A DNA stretch of 64,000 bases from Diphasiastrum complanatum (lineage: Eukaryota > Streptophyta > Lycopodiopsida > Lycopodiales > Lycopodiaceae): assembly GCA_029204225.1 (NCBI GenBank), contig CM055096.1:74807521-74871520 (forward strand), given 5' to 3'. The notes under the pieces are model-generated. The model was given only the letters and a program-made list of their open reading frames with translations. It searched no databases and was not told the origin of the DNA. This document shows positions 45,120 to 55,211 of the stretch, piece after piece. Every line of letters begins with the position of its first letter. Within the stretch, counting starts at the first letter, position 1. The position numbers and the translations under genes were made by a program.

Positions 45120-45573
45120 TGTTAGAAGTAATAAATGATAATGTTAGTTTTCCATAGGTTACTTTGACCCAAAGGTCGAGACTTGTGTAACCATGGGTTA
45201 GGTTTATTATTTAGACCATGTTAAGTCAGTTTTAGGTGAGTTGGACCCAATTTTGGTCCAGTAGTAATTTGTGGGTCCAAGTAAAGTCTAATTATGTTAA
45301 GGGACCCTATCTTGACTTTCGGGGGTGCCCTATAATTAGTAGTGAGTCTTGGAAGATTCTAGAACTTAGAGTTTGGAAGAGTCTAGGCCCTTGGAAGGCC
45401 TATTTATATGTATTCTTTGTTCATTTATAATTCATTCCCTTTCAAGCATTGCTACTACTTTCTCTCTCCTTGAGGGCGCCTAACCCTCTCCCTCTTCTTC
45501 TTCTTCCTCTTTTTCTTCTTCTTGTATATGGAGATTGAATGTTAGAAGGATCTTGGCACTTTGATTTCCTACA
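45120..45573 (+). repeat. 3' LTR of the 3.1-kb element
   Basis: 454 bp, starts TGTTAGAAG, ends TTCCTACA, TATA at 45401-45408. Followed by the target duplication TACTC. Confidence 0.92.
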
Positions 45574-46040
45574 TACTCCACTAACTAACATTCATCATGA
45601 TTTTTATGAAAGGAAAGAGAGAGTAGAAATGAGAGAGAGAGAGGGAGAGAAAGAGGGAGGGAGAATTGAGATGGAGGTTAGCTCAAATGCTCAATGTCAT
45701 TACTTATGGAGAAATTTTAACTAGCATAAACAAAAAGCATGAAAAATGGGAATAATAAGCAATCCACAACAATGACATAAGCAAGAGTGATTAGCAAAAA
45801 TCTTGAGCTCCCAAAATGGTAGAGCTTATTGGCTAATATTCACAATGATCCTAACAAGCCCAAGTCCACTTTTTTTATTTTTCGCCTTGCGTGCTCCTTG
45901 GGTCATGGACTTATACGCGCATGAAGCCATGCCCTTGCAACACATTTATTGACTCACTTTTTTTATTCGCTCTATGTTGGGAATACCCCCAACAGGACCC
46001 ATGGCCTGAAGAAGTGTCGGTCCCTCAACATTCTGCCGGT
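45574..46040. other. Continuation of the interrupted leader; purine-rich tract
   Basis: Sequence after the nested insertion, with a GA-rich stretch (45612-45670). No gene. It passes near 45980-46060 into the unclassified minus-strand block. Confidence 0.45.
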
Positions 46041-47051
46041 TCAGTAAAGTGAGCGCTTGGCTCGCCGTTGGTTGATCAAGTACGTCGTTACGTCTTTCAT
46101 AAAGGTGATTCTGCCAATATTTCTCAGGTCTTTATTTGTGTGCAGGCAATTGTGGACGCCGATGATCCATTGTTGATCGATCCAAGCTTGAAAACGGCTC
46201 GTCCAAGGGTGGCCCAGAAGGTCGGCTCGTTAATACACACGAGTGATTGGCAATTGATCCTCCACGTGATCTGAGGCCAATGCCTTATTAGGATCAAAAC
46301 AGATTGGTGGGAGAAAGTTATCCCACTTGGTCTCGATTCCCATCAGATATTCCAAGTCCCGGGCGTAAATTGCTTCCGCGTGGACTGTTGGATCTGGACA
46401 ATTGAAATACTCAGTGAAAAATTTGCTGAGAGCCCTTTGGGCGTCTACAACCGTTGTCCAGCCGTGCTTGAAGTTGATTTTTGGCCAATTGCAGTTGTTG
46501 AGCATGATTTTGTCCATTGGGGTGCCACACTCCGCCCATTTGGTTCGTCATAGACATGGCAAGAAATGGGCATTTACCCATAATTGTTGAGGACTTGTCA
46601 CATAAGCCCTGATGGCCGCAGGGTCACACTCAAAGAGCTGCTGATGCCACTCTGGTTGTGGTAAGAGGGCGGGGAGTGCTGCAGCTCATTTCCCTTGATA
46701 GTTTGCACTGAAAAGGATATCTGCCAACCGCCTCTTGAAGACTCGTGGAGATATTTGGATAAGAATTTGTTGATTTTTTCCTCCACGGACTTGGGACGTC
46801 TGAAACCCCGCCTGGCAGATATAGAGCGCGAGCCTCTTGATGAGGAGGCTTATTCTTCCCCGCGACTATGGCCGGGACCCGTGTCTTGGCCTTGGTCCTA
46901 CGTCTCCGCTCCCGTATCGAGAGGGCCAACAATCTCAAACCATGATTTAATCAGGGCATCAGAAGACAAGGGCCAAATCTGGGTGGTTGACGATATCTCG
47001 CGCTGGATCACCTCCTTGGTGCCAGAGTCGTCAGCAGGTGAGGAGGCCATG
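46040..47051 (-). pseudogene. Unclassified virus-like or capsid-like ORF, copy 1
   Basis: Read on the minus strand from an ATG at 47051, coding-like sequence continues through several frames to about 46060. It has an N-terminal polar part (MASSPADDSG), a central Arg/Lys-rich part, and a well-kept C-terminal part rich in Trp, Asp and Pro (NCNWPKINFKHGWTTV, NCPDPTVHAEAIYARDLEYL, LPPICFDPNKALAS). Frame changes near 46900 and 46620 break it. A second, more decayed copy of the central segment lies at 49440-49790. I see no retrotransposon or viral enzyme motif. The combination suggests a capsid-type protein of an endogenous virus or an unusual retroelement gag, but I cannot name the family. Confidence 0.4.
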
Positions 47052-47400
47052 TTTGTAGTGATAGTTAAAGTTGGTAAAAAAAACGGTGAAAATGGTAAAA
47101 AGTAATGGGAACGCAAAAAATAACAAGAAAACAAGAACTGGATGGTAGTAACAGTGGTTCAGAGTGTAGATATGCAGATGATGGCTTGTATGAATTTTGG
47201 TTGCATTCGGAGAACTTGGAAATTTTGGTCGAAATTTGAACAGAGCTTCGCTAGGAAAGGTGACAAATGACTCGAATTTAGCCCTTATATAGCGGAATTT
47301 AGAGTGCGTACTAGATGAACTCCACTTTTCCTTGTTTAGTTTCACCCAAATTTTGGCATTGACCTTTTTCACAAAATTCTAAGACCTCAGAGAAGGAATT
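47052..47400 (-). promoter_or_regulatory. TATA-containing 5' region, copy B of the dispersed repeat
   Basis: On the minus strand CGCTATATAAGGG (around 47285-47297) lies about 240 bp upstream of the ATG at 47051, with an A/T- and pyrimidine-rich leader between. The stretch from about 47400 to 47230 matches 11815-11990 on the + strand. Conservation of this non-coding piece between two distant copies argues for a mobile unit that carries its own promoter. Confidence 0.55.
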
Positions 47401-48691
47401 GAATGCTCGCACAACTTGCTCCCACGGTTGGATTTTCAAGTTTAGACCATATATACAGGCTAATTTCACTGCTCTGATTCCATTTATGCCCCTTGCGAAG
47501 GTTGGTTTGATAATCTTGATGCTCTGTGAGGGTTCTGAAGATTTTGCTCCTTGGAACCCTCGCATACACTAAAAAATGATGTTTTTTCTATCAATAACTC
47601 TTGCAAAGATTTTGGCAGAAGGCGACAAAGTTATAATGGGTGGTGGAAGAGGTGCGGTGACAGAGATGGTGGTGATTGGTGGAATAATGGTGGTGGAAAG
47701 AGCGGTAACAATGGGAGTGACAATGGAGGTGATCGGAACAATGATGGTAGAGATGAGTGTGGGACCAACAGGAGATGAAACAATTGGGATAGAGATAGAG
47801 AGGGGGGGTGAGGTGGAGATGGCAAGAGTGGCGACGCTGGAAGCGATGGAACTTGTGACGGCGATCGAGATAGGGAAAGTAGTTATAGGTTGGATAGGGC
47901 TATGCATAGGAGACACGATCTGAACAATGGGGGAAGAGCAGTTGGGGCTATGCACAGGGGTCACAATATGAAGTTTGGGGCTAGCATGCGCTGGACTAGT
48001 GCAGTTTGAATGGATGGCATAGGAGAGGAGGTGAAGGTAGGCGACTGTTGGCTAGCCAAGTGTTGCACGAGAGCATCCTACGAGGAGAGACTGGCAGATG
48101 GAGAGGATGGTGGGGGCGTTTTGACACCTAGATGCTCTAGATGTGTATAGGCGATGATGGTGATGAGACCATAGGTGATCCGTGAGGGGCGCTTGAAAGC
48201 AGCCTATAACTCTTTCACGAGAAACAAGGCCTAATCATATATGTCCGGTCCTCCCATCATGGTCGCCATGATGATGACCTACTTGGACACACAGAGGAGA
48301 CGATGGGAACTGAAAATCATGGTGGCGGATAGAAAATCTATTGCGTCACGGAGATTTGGAATCTTGAGCCATGAGATTAGGTACCCGTCATTGGTTTTGG
48401 TCCTAATGTTGTATTGGTCTGGATTGAAAAATACAGATATGTCCTATTGGTGGCTGGTAGATGATCGGAGTGCAGAAGCGTGAGAGTTATGGAAATTAGT
48501 TGTGGGTTGAGGGGGATTGCATGGTTCTGTTCGTTGTAGGTGATGGTAAAAGCGTAGGTGGCAAAAGTGGAAAATGCTTGCCGGACTAGGGCAAGGTCCT
48601 GAAAGAGGGGTACTTGCATGTTATGGAGGCCTGCAACAGTCAGGACTCCGAGGCAGCCATCGATACGAAGAGCAACAATCTCTTGCTCCAT
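47311..48691 (-). pseudogene. Unclassified virus-like ORF upstream of copy 1
   Basis: A long minus-strand reading frame, interrupted by a few stops and shifts, runs from an ATG at 48691 to a stop near 47311. Early part: LRIDGCLGVLTVAGLHNMQV, then TNRTYLYFSIQTNTTLG. Middle: SWLKIPNLRDAIDFLSATMI and ALFLVKELKAAF. Then a Ser/Pro/Thr/Ile-rich low-complexity part (47960-47640). End: GINGIRAVKLACIYGLNLKI and VVRAFNSFSEVLEFCEKG. Composition is protein-like throughout, but I recognise no family. A structural protein of an endogenous virus is my leading guess. The intactness over 1.3 kb is higher than in the nearby gypsy pieces. Confidence 0.4.
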
Positions 48692-49000
48692 AAGTAGAGG
48701 TAGAATGGTGTATAGTGAAGGTGCGCATGTGGCACGAGCATCAGGTTGGCAGGTAGATCGGGGAGATGTCTCTCCCTCCTCTCGGCTAGGGGACGTGGAT
48801 GAGGTTGGGGAGGATGAAGAGGCGGATCCGGTCTACTGGGACTCGGATGGTGAGGTTGAGGTGTGTGAGGACGTAGACGAGCTGGAGGAATGGCTGGGTC
48901 TGGCTTCAAGTGGCTCGAACTCGTTGACCAGGTGGGGCAGTAGCATCCAAAAGACGATGTTTCGGTGCCATTGGTGGAAACTGGTACAGTGATGGATAGC
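48692..49000 (-). other. Proline-rich coding-like segment
   Basis: The minus strand encodes a Pro/His/Arg-rich stretch (for example PPARLRPHTPQPHHPSPS) directly before the ORF that starts at 48691. It may be the N-terminal part of that protein in another frame. Low complexity, so weak evidence. Confidence 0.3.
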
Positions 49001-49007
49001 TTCTGAG

Positions 49008-49260
49008 GGCGAGTAATGTACTGAGGGTAAGCTATGTACTGTGGGTGAGTAATAAATAGAGGGGACGAGTAAAAGACAGTTTGCGAGTAAAGTGGCACCA
49101 CGAGTAAATAACAGGGCGAATAATCACAAAGGGGACAAGTATAGGAGCTGAGCACAAGTAAAAGTCTCTAAAGGCGAGTAAATAGTTTGGCGCGAGTAAT
49201 GGGCACTGGTGAGTAATAGCACGAGTAATAGCACAAGTAATGAGCACGAGTAATCAAGTG
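49008..49260. repeat. Array of about 15 GAGTAA-type motifs
   Basis: The motif (G/A)CGAGTAA(T/A) or close variants (GGTGAGTAAT, CACAAGTAAT, GCGAATAAT) recurs about 15 times in 250 bp, with spacing of 11-25 bp. It becomes most regular at the right end (CACGAGTAATAG-like, 12-13 bp). Confidence 0.85.
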
Positions 49261-49439
49261 GAAATGAGATAACTCGCCTATTGCCATTTTTGGACAATGG
49301 TCCAATCATTGATAAATCACCAATACTTACACTGTGCACAATCCATTTCCCGATTGATTGCTAGATTTACGAGATTTTCTAATCAGAATATCCCGTTGTT
49401 TACTAAAAATAACAATATTTTTTAAAAATCAGCCTCCTA

Positions 49440-49790
49440 ACTTGTGAGTACAATCGAATCAACAGAAGTTGATCTTGGACCTACCCCGTTGCCATTGGCT
49501 TATTTGGATCGAATGTCAATGCTAGCAAACAATCATCTCATCAATAAGATATGGATGCGAGACAGGCCAAGTCTTTGGCGAACAATGCTGATTGTCTAAC
49601 TGTGGGATCTGGTGAGGACTGGTACTCTTGCGCAATACCATCTGAAAATCAATTGCTATTGTCCAGGTTTATGGCTGGTGTATGATCAGCCAGTTTGGCG
49701 TATTGATGGGGATCCAATCCAGAGAAACTCCACACTCAGCCCACTTATTACAAAAATGGATTGACCCGCAACTGTCTTGGACTTGCCACA
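49440..49790 (-). pseudogene. Virus-like ORF, copy 2 (decayed)
   Basis: Minus-strand translation shows PRQLRVNPF, KWAECGVS, then in another frame SPDPTVRQSALFAKDLACLAS and LTFDPNKPMATG. These align block by block with copy 1 (PQQLWVNAHF, KWAECGTP, NCPDPTVHAEAIYARDLEYL, FDPNKALAS). Two adjacent stops and at least one frameshift are visible. It is cut at 49790 by the LTR of a copia-type element. Confidence 0.6.
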
Positions 49791-50420
49791 TGTGAAGAAT
49801 TATGAATCATTAAGATCGAACTAGGTCACTTTAACCTTTGGTTATGAATGTCAACACATTAGCAACATTGACAATGTAGAAATCTAACATCAACTACACA
49901 TTAGTGATGTAAACTCAATAAGATCTTGATCAAGCATCAAATATATGATAAGATGAAGTTTTTGTCCATACAATAATAGTAAGGTACTATATTTCACACG
50001 TGTGGATCCAATACATAACATAAAATTGCATTCTACACACAAGATTGCATAATATCAACATTATAGTGCAAAAATGGATATATGAACCCAAAGAGAACTC
50101 ATGTATAAGCATGAGTGAGGTGAGAGCACGTGTGTACATCTATTTATAATAGATCCATGACTTCTTTTGAATTTGGTTTCCCTCCATAGAAACTTCTAGA
50201 TCAAAAACCCTACTAAAAATATGGACTAAATTCAATGAACCAAACATTCAAAATTGAATCTTCCAAACTCGACCTAACTTTCCCACACTTTTCAAAAGTG
50301 GTAATTCAAATGAACTTAGACTAAAATAACTTTCATAAAGTTTAACTCTAAGTCTAAATTGCATATTGGCCTAATATTGACAATTAACCAAAATATGACT
50401 AAATTAGTTGAAATTTCTCA
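49791..50420 (-). mobile_element. Copia-type LTR (3' LTR, minus orientation), 630 bp
   Basis: Bounded by TGTGAAG (49791) and TTTCTCA (50420), with a polypurine tract (reverse complement of GAAGAGGGAGTG) at 50421-50432. Same family as the + strand LTR at 6325-6914. It interrupts virus-like copy 2. Confidence 0.78.
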
Positions 50421-50432
50421 CACTCCCTCTTC

Positions 50433-52803
50433 AACTAGTTTTGGCATAGTTTTAACTATATAACTTTGATTGTTCACTATCTCTTACATCAATTTTATAG
50501 ATTAAGATGAAACTAGAACATGAAAAACCAACTAGAATATAAATGAGATGATTCCTCTATGCTTACAACTCTGAAATCTCTGGAAAATAACATGAGCAAC
50601 CAAACAATAAATGTGAGTGATGACCACTTGCTTGCTTGTCTCCTCCATCTTTGTCCTTTCTTGATATGTCTCCACCATAAAACTCCATGATTGAGCCTCC
50701 ATCTCCATCTTGCCACAAGAAACCATCAAACCTTGGAAATCTATGAGTATGAGAGTAAAACAATGATGCTAGTCCAACTCCATGTGACTCCATATAACTA
50801 GTTGGTAGCACTAGTCCTTCTTCAAGATCCACTGACCATAGATTCACCAAAAATTGACAATCTCCAAGCATTGGCACCACATAGTTCAAACCTTGAGAAC
50901 TTAGGCATGAATGAATGATATAATGAACCTTCAATAGCTTCATTTCCATCAAAAAGACCAGCCACAAATGCTAGTACAACTCCAACATCAAAATGATGTA
51001 AAACAATGTAGCTAGTTTGACCATATCTTGACAATTTGCACACATTCACATGAAATTGCTCAAACATGAGATAGAACAAGTAAAGTAAACTTGAGCAACA
51101 CTTCCTTGCTATTTATTTGATCTTACTTGAGTTTGATGACTCCTGCAAAAATAGATCAAAAGATCTTTTCCATTTGGCTCTCCTTTGATGCTCTTGACTA
51201 GCTCCAAATTGCCACTTTCCTTTTTTTGTCGTTGAAGCCCTTTGAAACCAGCCTCTTGATTTTCCTCTTGAACATCAAAGATATGAATATTTTCAGACCT
51301 GAACCTCTGAAAGTACTCCCTCTCAAACATATGATCTAGATACAACAAGATCTCATCAATGCTTGATCTTGAATTTCCACAAAGGTTAGTGAAAACAATG
51401 CCACCATCATAAAGCAAAAGATAGATTTCAAACTTTCCATCCAACACGAAGTAGGGTAGGTGAAGATGAGTATCAAACCTAATAAATCCAGCCCTATTTA
51501 TTTCATAACAGACCTCAAAAAGCTCACAATGAGATCTCCCTTGCCTTGCAGAAATTGCCTCTCGATTTGCTCCATGTAGTCTTCTCCAGCCAACCTTCTG
51601 CCATCTCGATCATGAGTGATCAATTCATAATAACAGAATCCTTTGAGTTGATGAAGAGATGTGAGATCCATGCCTTGGATCTTCCCAAGAACCAATCTTC
51701 CATTGCCCTTTCTTTCACAAGGCTGCCTCTTAATGATTGCGTCATAAGAAGTAGAAACCTCAAAAACATTAGAAGGCATGAAAAAAATCATTAGTACCTT
51801 CAACATAAGGATGATTGAAGTACTCTCTTTTTTCAAACAAGAACTTCTATTCAATGATTTAGGTAGGGACACATATGATAATTATTCTTCCTCACTATCA
51901 TTCACAATGACATCATTCAAAGTACATCCTACTTTGAATACTTCACATACTTCTCTTCTTCTTGACTTGTGACTATCTCCCTCACCAAATCTCATGATAG
52001 AACCATTTGATTTACTCTCTTTATGAAGACATGTGACTCCACTTGTTGCATAAATGACTTTCTTGAAATCATAACAAAGAAATGTAGAAGAACCACCTCC
52101 TTCATGCATACACCTAGCAACATTTTTTTCCATATGATCAAAGAAATCATTAGCAACGACCTTTTTCAAGAAAGAACCTTCATCACCTCCATTGATGAAG
52201 TTAGCTCTTTTCTTACCTTTTGCATGCTTGCACTTGCCATGAAGAACCTTTGAAGAACCATCATTATCCTCATAGCTAGCCGAGTTAGCACAAAGATGAA
52301 CATCTCCAAGAAGCATATTAGATCTTGACCTAGATCTAGTATAAGGAAGCTTGTTAGACTTTGCATAAGATCCACCAATCTTATTGATGCTAAAAGATAA
52401 CTTTGGAAATTTGAGACCAATCTCCTTTTCCATTCCATTCTTTTTTTTAGCTAGAACAAAAGCATCAAGCTTGAAAAGTATACCTTGTCTATCACCCCTG
52501 GCAACCAAAATTTCTTCCTTTGTAATGAAACAATGTATCCTTTCTCTATCATTTGTCCAATACTTAGCAAATTCTTTGACGTGAAGGAATGTAAAGAACA
52601 CCTTCAAGTCTTGCTTTCATATTAGTAGAAAGAAAAATAGGAATTGAACCAATACCTTCAGTTACACACTTACCACCATTGGCCATGTGTATCACTTTCT
52701 TGGCTCCATCATAAGTGACCAAAGAAGCAAAGCACTTGTAGATTGTAGAGGAATAATTCCCCAAAGAAATAAAGGCTTTTCCCATCTTCCTTGCTAGCTT
52801 TTA
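50433..52803 (-). mobile_element. Internal region of a non-autonomous copia-type element
   Basis: On the minus strand the 5' side keeps copia protease-region sequence (VIHMANGGKCVTEGIGSIPIF, GVLYIPS at 52700-52570; then VARGDRQGILFKLDAFVLA at 52520). From about 52450 to 50560 there is no integrase, RT or RNase H. Instead there are several open frames of unknown origin (51882-52450, 51498-51872, 51109-51447, 50563-50967), one containing KRQPCERKGNGRLVLGKIQG and another LLLYDGGIVFTNL. The 3' LTR follows at 50420. The 5' LTR is missing; the element is cut near 52803. Confidence 0.7.
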
Positions 52804-53796
52804 GCCCTCAGCCCGACGAAGACATTCGCGAACTCGAAGATCTGGAGACATGAAGCACGAAAAGTTTTGCGAACACGAAAGTCAAAGAAGACGAAGACGA
52901 ACGGTTTGCGAACACGAAAGTCAAAGCAGACGAAGACAAACGGTTTGTGAACACGAAAGATTCACAAACGAGAATCTTTTGCGGTCCAGTACGAGAGAAG
53001 GCAAACGACCAAAACGAAGCCAACGACGAAAACAAAACCTTCTCCTGCCTGCACGCTCCAAAGAGTACCAGCAAGATCATGCAAGTACCCAGAAGTACAG
53101 ATATCTGATTTGATGGTATGACATCAGCATATACATTTTAGGTCGTGGCTAATCTGCCACTCTTGTAATTCCCTGATTAGTTGTAGATGCTTAATCACTC
53201 TAATCTCAGATCTACATAGAGCGACCATATCTACTGGATGATACTTGACATATAGACCAACAGAATACACATACAATGTAATGAAGTAGTCTGATGCTAG
53301 GAAGCAATCAAGATGAAATACAGACAACAAGTCCGTCTGTGTGCGAGACGAGCTCTGTGATCAAGATCCATAGAGATCCAACTGTCCGCTAGTAAAGTGA
53401 GACGATTACTCGTGAGAGAACCATGTTTCTCCCACGCCAATGCACTGCGTGGATTTGCATGCAATTCTTGAAGAAAATAGAGGAAGATCAATATAGATAA
53501 TTTCTCTTGTTGATTTCGAATGCAAATGCTTCTGCTATTAATTGTGTGTCTGAGTTTTCTTGTTCATTTTAATTTCACACCTTGGTTGAAACTATGTTGA
53601 ATGTTGCATTAATTTTATAAACGTAGATCAACAGAGCCTAACTACATTCTGGAGGATTGTAGGAGTGATTCAGCTGGCAGTGTCCAGTGATCACATCTGA
53701 ACTCCATCCGAATCGAAACAGAGGATCGTGGTTCCTTCGCGAAAGCTTCACGACTACAAAATCCAAATTGTGATACACGAATCTGATCCTCATCAG
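52804..53796 (+). mobile_element. Ty1-copia LTR-like sequence preceding a PBS
   Basis: Sequence up to the PBS TGGTATCAGAGTAGG at 53798 is taken as a 5' LTR. The left limit is inferred from where the minus-strand element stops, not from a clear TG terminus. A three-unit minisatellite lies at its start. Confidence 0.5.
52869..52970. repeat. 39-bp minisatellite
   Basis: Two near-identical 39-bp units (52869-52907 and 52908-52946) beginning GCGAACACGAAAGTCAAAG and ending ACGGTTT, then a partial third (GTGAACACGAAAG). Confidence 0.9.
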
Positions 53797-54182
53797 TGGT
53801 ATCAGAGTAGGTCATTCTGTCATATTCTGACATAGCCAAGAAGCTAGCAGATCTAGGAGTCCAAGCATTCAAACAAACACCCATCAACAAGGAAACAGAC
53901 TCCAAGAAGTAGAGCAAGATCTGCACCCTACTTGATTTCACAGGATCTAACTTTCTAGCCTAGAAAGTTAAGATATCTTTGATACTCAAGGGTGAAGGAC
54001 TATTCCCCTGGGTGGATGGCACAGAAGAAACGACAACAGGCAAGGAGCTACATGAATGGAGGGAGAAAAACGACAAGGCAGTAGCCTTGCTATCATCTTC
54101 CATCGAAGATAGTCTCACACTTGACCTGGCTACACTCTCCAAAGCTAAGGAGATGTGGGATGCATTACTCACCAGATTTTAG
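53797..54182 (+). mobile_element. Ty1-copia PBS and gag N-terminus, truncated
   Basis: After the PBS at 53798 and a short leader, gag of the UBN2 type is visible at 53979-54182: LKGEGLFPWVDG, LHEWREKNDKAVALLSSSIED and KAKEMWDALLTRF. It ends at a stop and gypsy-related sequence in the other orientation follows. Confidence 0.82.
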
Positions 54183-54189
54183 ACGAAAT

Positions 54190-54620
54190 CAAGAAGTCAA
54201 ATCATGATGCTTGCAACCTACTATCCTTCACACATTTGGAAGCAAGATCAATCACAAAATTGACATTCTACACATTAGCAATCAAGATATCTTGAGAAAT
54301 ATGAAAGAGATGGACATAGGAATACAAGAGATGAATTCTCCACAAATAAAGAAACTTTCATGATTATTTCTCCATGCAGGTACATCTATTTATATCTTTC
54401 AAAATGGCATTTGGCAAATTTTTGTAAACTTGCCCTAAATGGTAACTTCTTGGTACTTCATCAAATAGCCTAGAAATTCTACTCTAGATGCAATGTATCA
54501 AATTTAGCCAATTAGAATGGGTCCAAATCCAATCTCAACCATTTATCTACTTGCCAAACATATTACAAACACTATTTAGACCTTTATTGAAAAATATGAA
54601 CTTATCTCTACGTTGAGATT
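54190..54620 (-). mobile_element. Probable 3' LTR of the gypsy element
   Basis: Non-coding AT-rich sequence directly downstream (minus sense) of the gypsy ORFs, where the 3' LTR would be expected. No confirmed termini. Confidence 0.35.
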
Positions 54621-55190
54621 TCATCTTGGCCTCAAAATTGCCAAATAAACAATCAAACTAGTTGACAAATTTTCACAATGCGCTTCGGCATAAGATTTCT
54701 TGTCCGCTATCATATTATGGATCATTTGTCCTAGGTGTGAATGGATGCCCATGATATTACTAGATTCAAGGGCAACACTCAACCTGCTCATTGATGTTGC
54801 AGCTCCTTGTTGGCCTTGAGGGCCGGCTGACTGAATCTGCTGAGTGTCTTCGTCTTCAAAAATATCTTCCTCATCAAATCCCTCTAGTACAGTGGCATCA
54901 AAAAACTTATGGGATTGTACACTAGCCAAAACCTTGAAAATGTCTGGAGCTTGATAGGTAGCTATTGAGGATGTTGACCTGTCTTGAGTTGTGGTATTTG
55001 TCAATTCCTGTAATGTATCCTTGAACTGATCAAATCCATGTCTGAGAGAATTGAGATTGAAAGGAGGAGGGCTATTAGGCATTACGAATGTCATTTCACT
55101 GTCGAGGGAGTTGGAGTAAGTGATCAGATCCATAAACATATGTGTGTCTGGAAAATAAGTAATTGAAAACAACAAAATTGCAAAAATCAA
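54621..55190 (-). CDS. Extra ORF 3' of gypsy integrase
   Basis: 189 codons open on the minus strand, downstream of integrase and upstream of the presumed LTR. A hydrophobic start (IFAILLFSITYF) is followed by Pro/Ser-rich, then acidic sequence (LEGFDEEDIFEDEDTQQ) and a C-terminal part (SNIMGIHSHLGQMIHNMIAD). No known domain is evident. Some plant gypsy lineages (Athila, Tat) carry extra 3' ORFs of unknown or envelope-like role, and the position fits that. Its uninterrupted frame next to a nearly intact integrase end is notable. Confidence 0.5.
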   Translation of the reverse strand: MIFAILLFSITYFPDTHMFMDLITYSNSLDSEMTFVMPNSPPPFNLNSLRHGFDQFKDTLQELTNTTTQDRSTSSIATYQAPDIFKVLASVQSHKFFDATVLEGFDEEDIFEDEDTQQIQSAGPQGQQGAATSMSRLSVALESSNIMGIHSHLGQMIHNMIADKKSYAEAHCENLSTSLIVYLAILRPR

Positions 55191-55211
55191 ACAAAGATAA
55201 AAATCAGATCT

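Larger units (their letters stand above)
42474..45573 (+). mobile_element. Complete non-autonomous LTR retrotransposon, 3.1 kb
   Basis: LTRs at 42474-42926 and 45120-45573 (about 20 differences by eye) flank an internal region. The direct repeat TACTC lies on both sides (42469-42473 and 45574-45578), a perfect 5-bp target duplication. PBS is TGGTATCAGTGCC (42927), a variant of the tRNA-Met site; the polypurine tract is AAGGAGGG (45112-45119). The only long ORF (43768-44931) begins like copia gag and lacks protease, integrase and RT, so the element must depend on another copia for movement. The left LTR starts TA instead of TG. The LTRs are alike enough to suggest fairly recent insertion. Confidence 0.93.

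Noticed and set aside
47551..47923. Gly/Asp- or Met/Val-rich ORFs on the + strand
   Set aside because: They are shadows of the low-complexity Ser/Pro/Ile coding-like segment on the minus strand.
46040..48691. Assignment of the block to a named virus family
   Set aside because: Composition and layout suggest a capsid-type gene, but no diagnostic polymerase or capsid motif is visible and no search could be run.
49008..49260. CRISPR-like array
   Set aside because: Repeats are 6-10 bp, degenerate and irregularly spaced, and the context is a plant nuclear genome.
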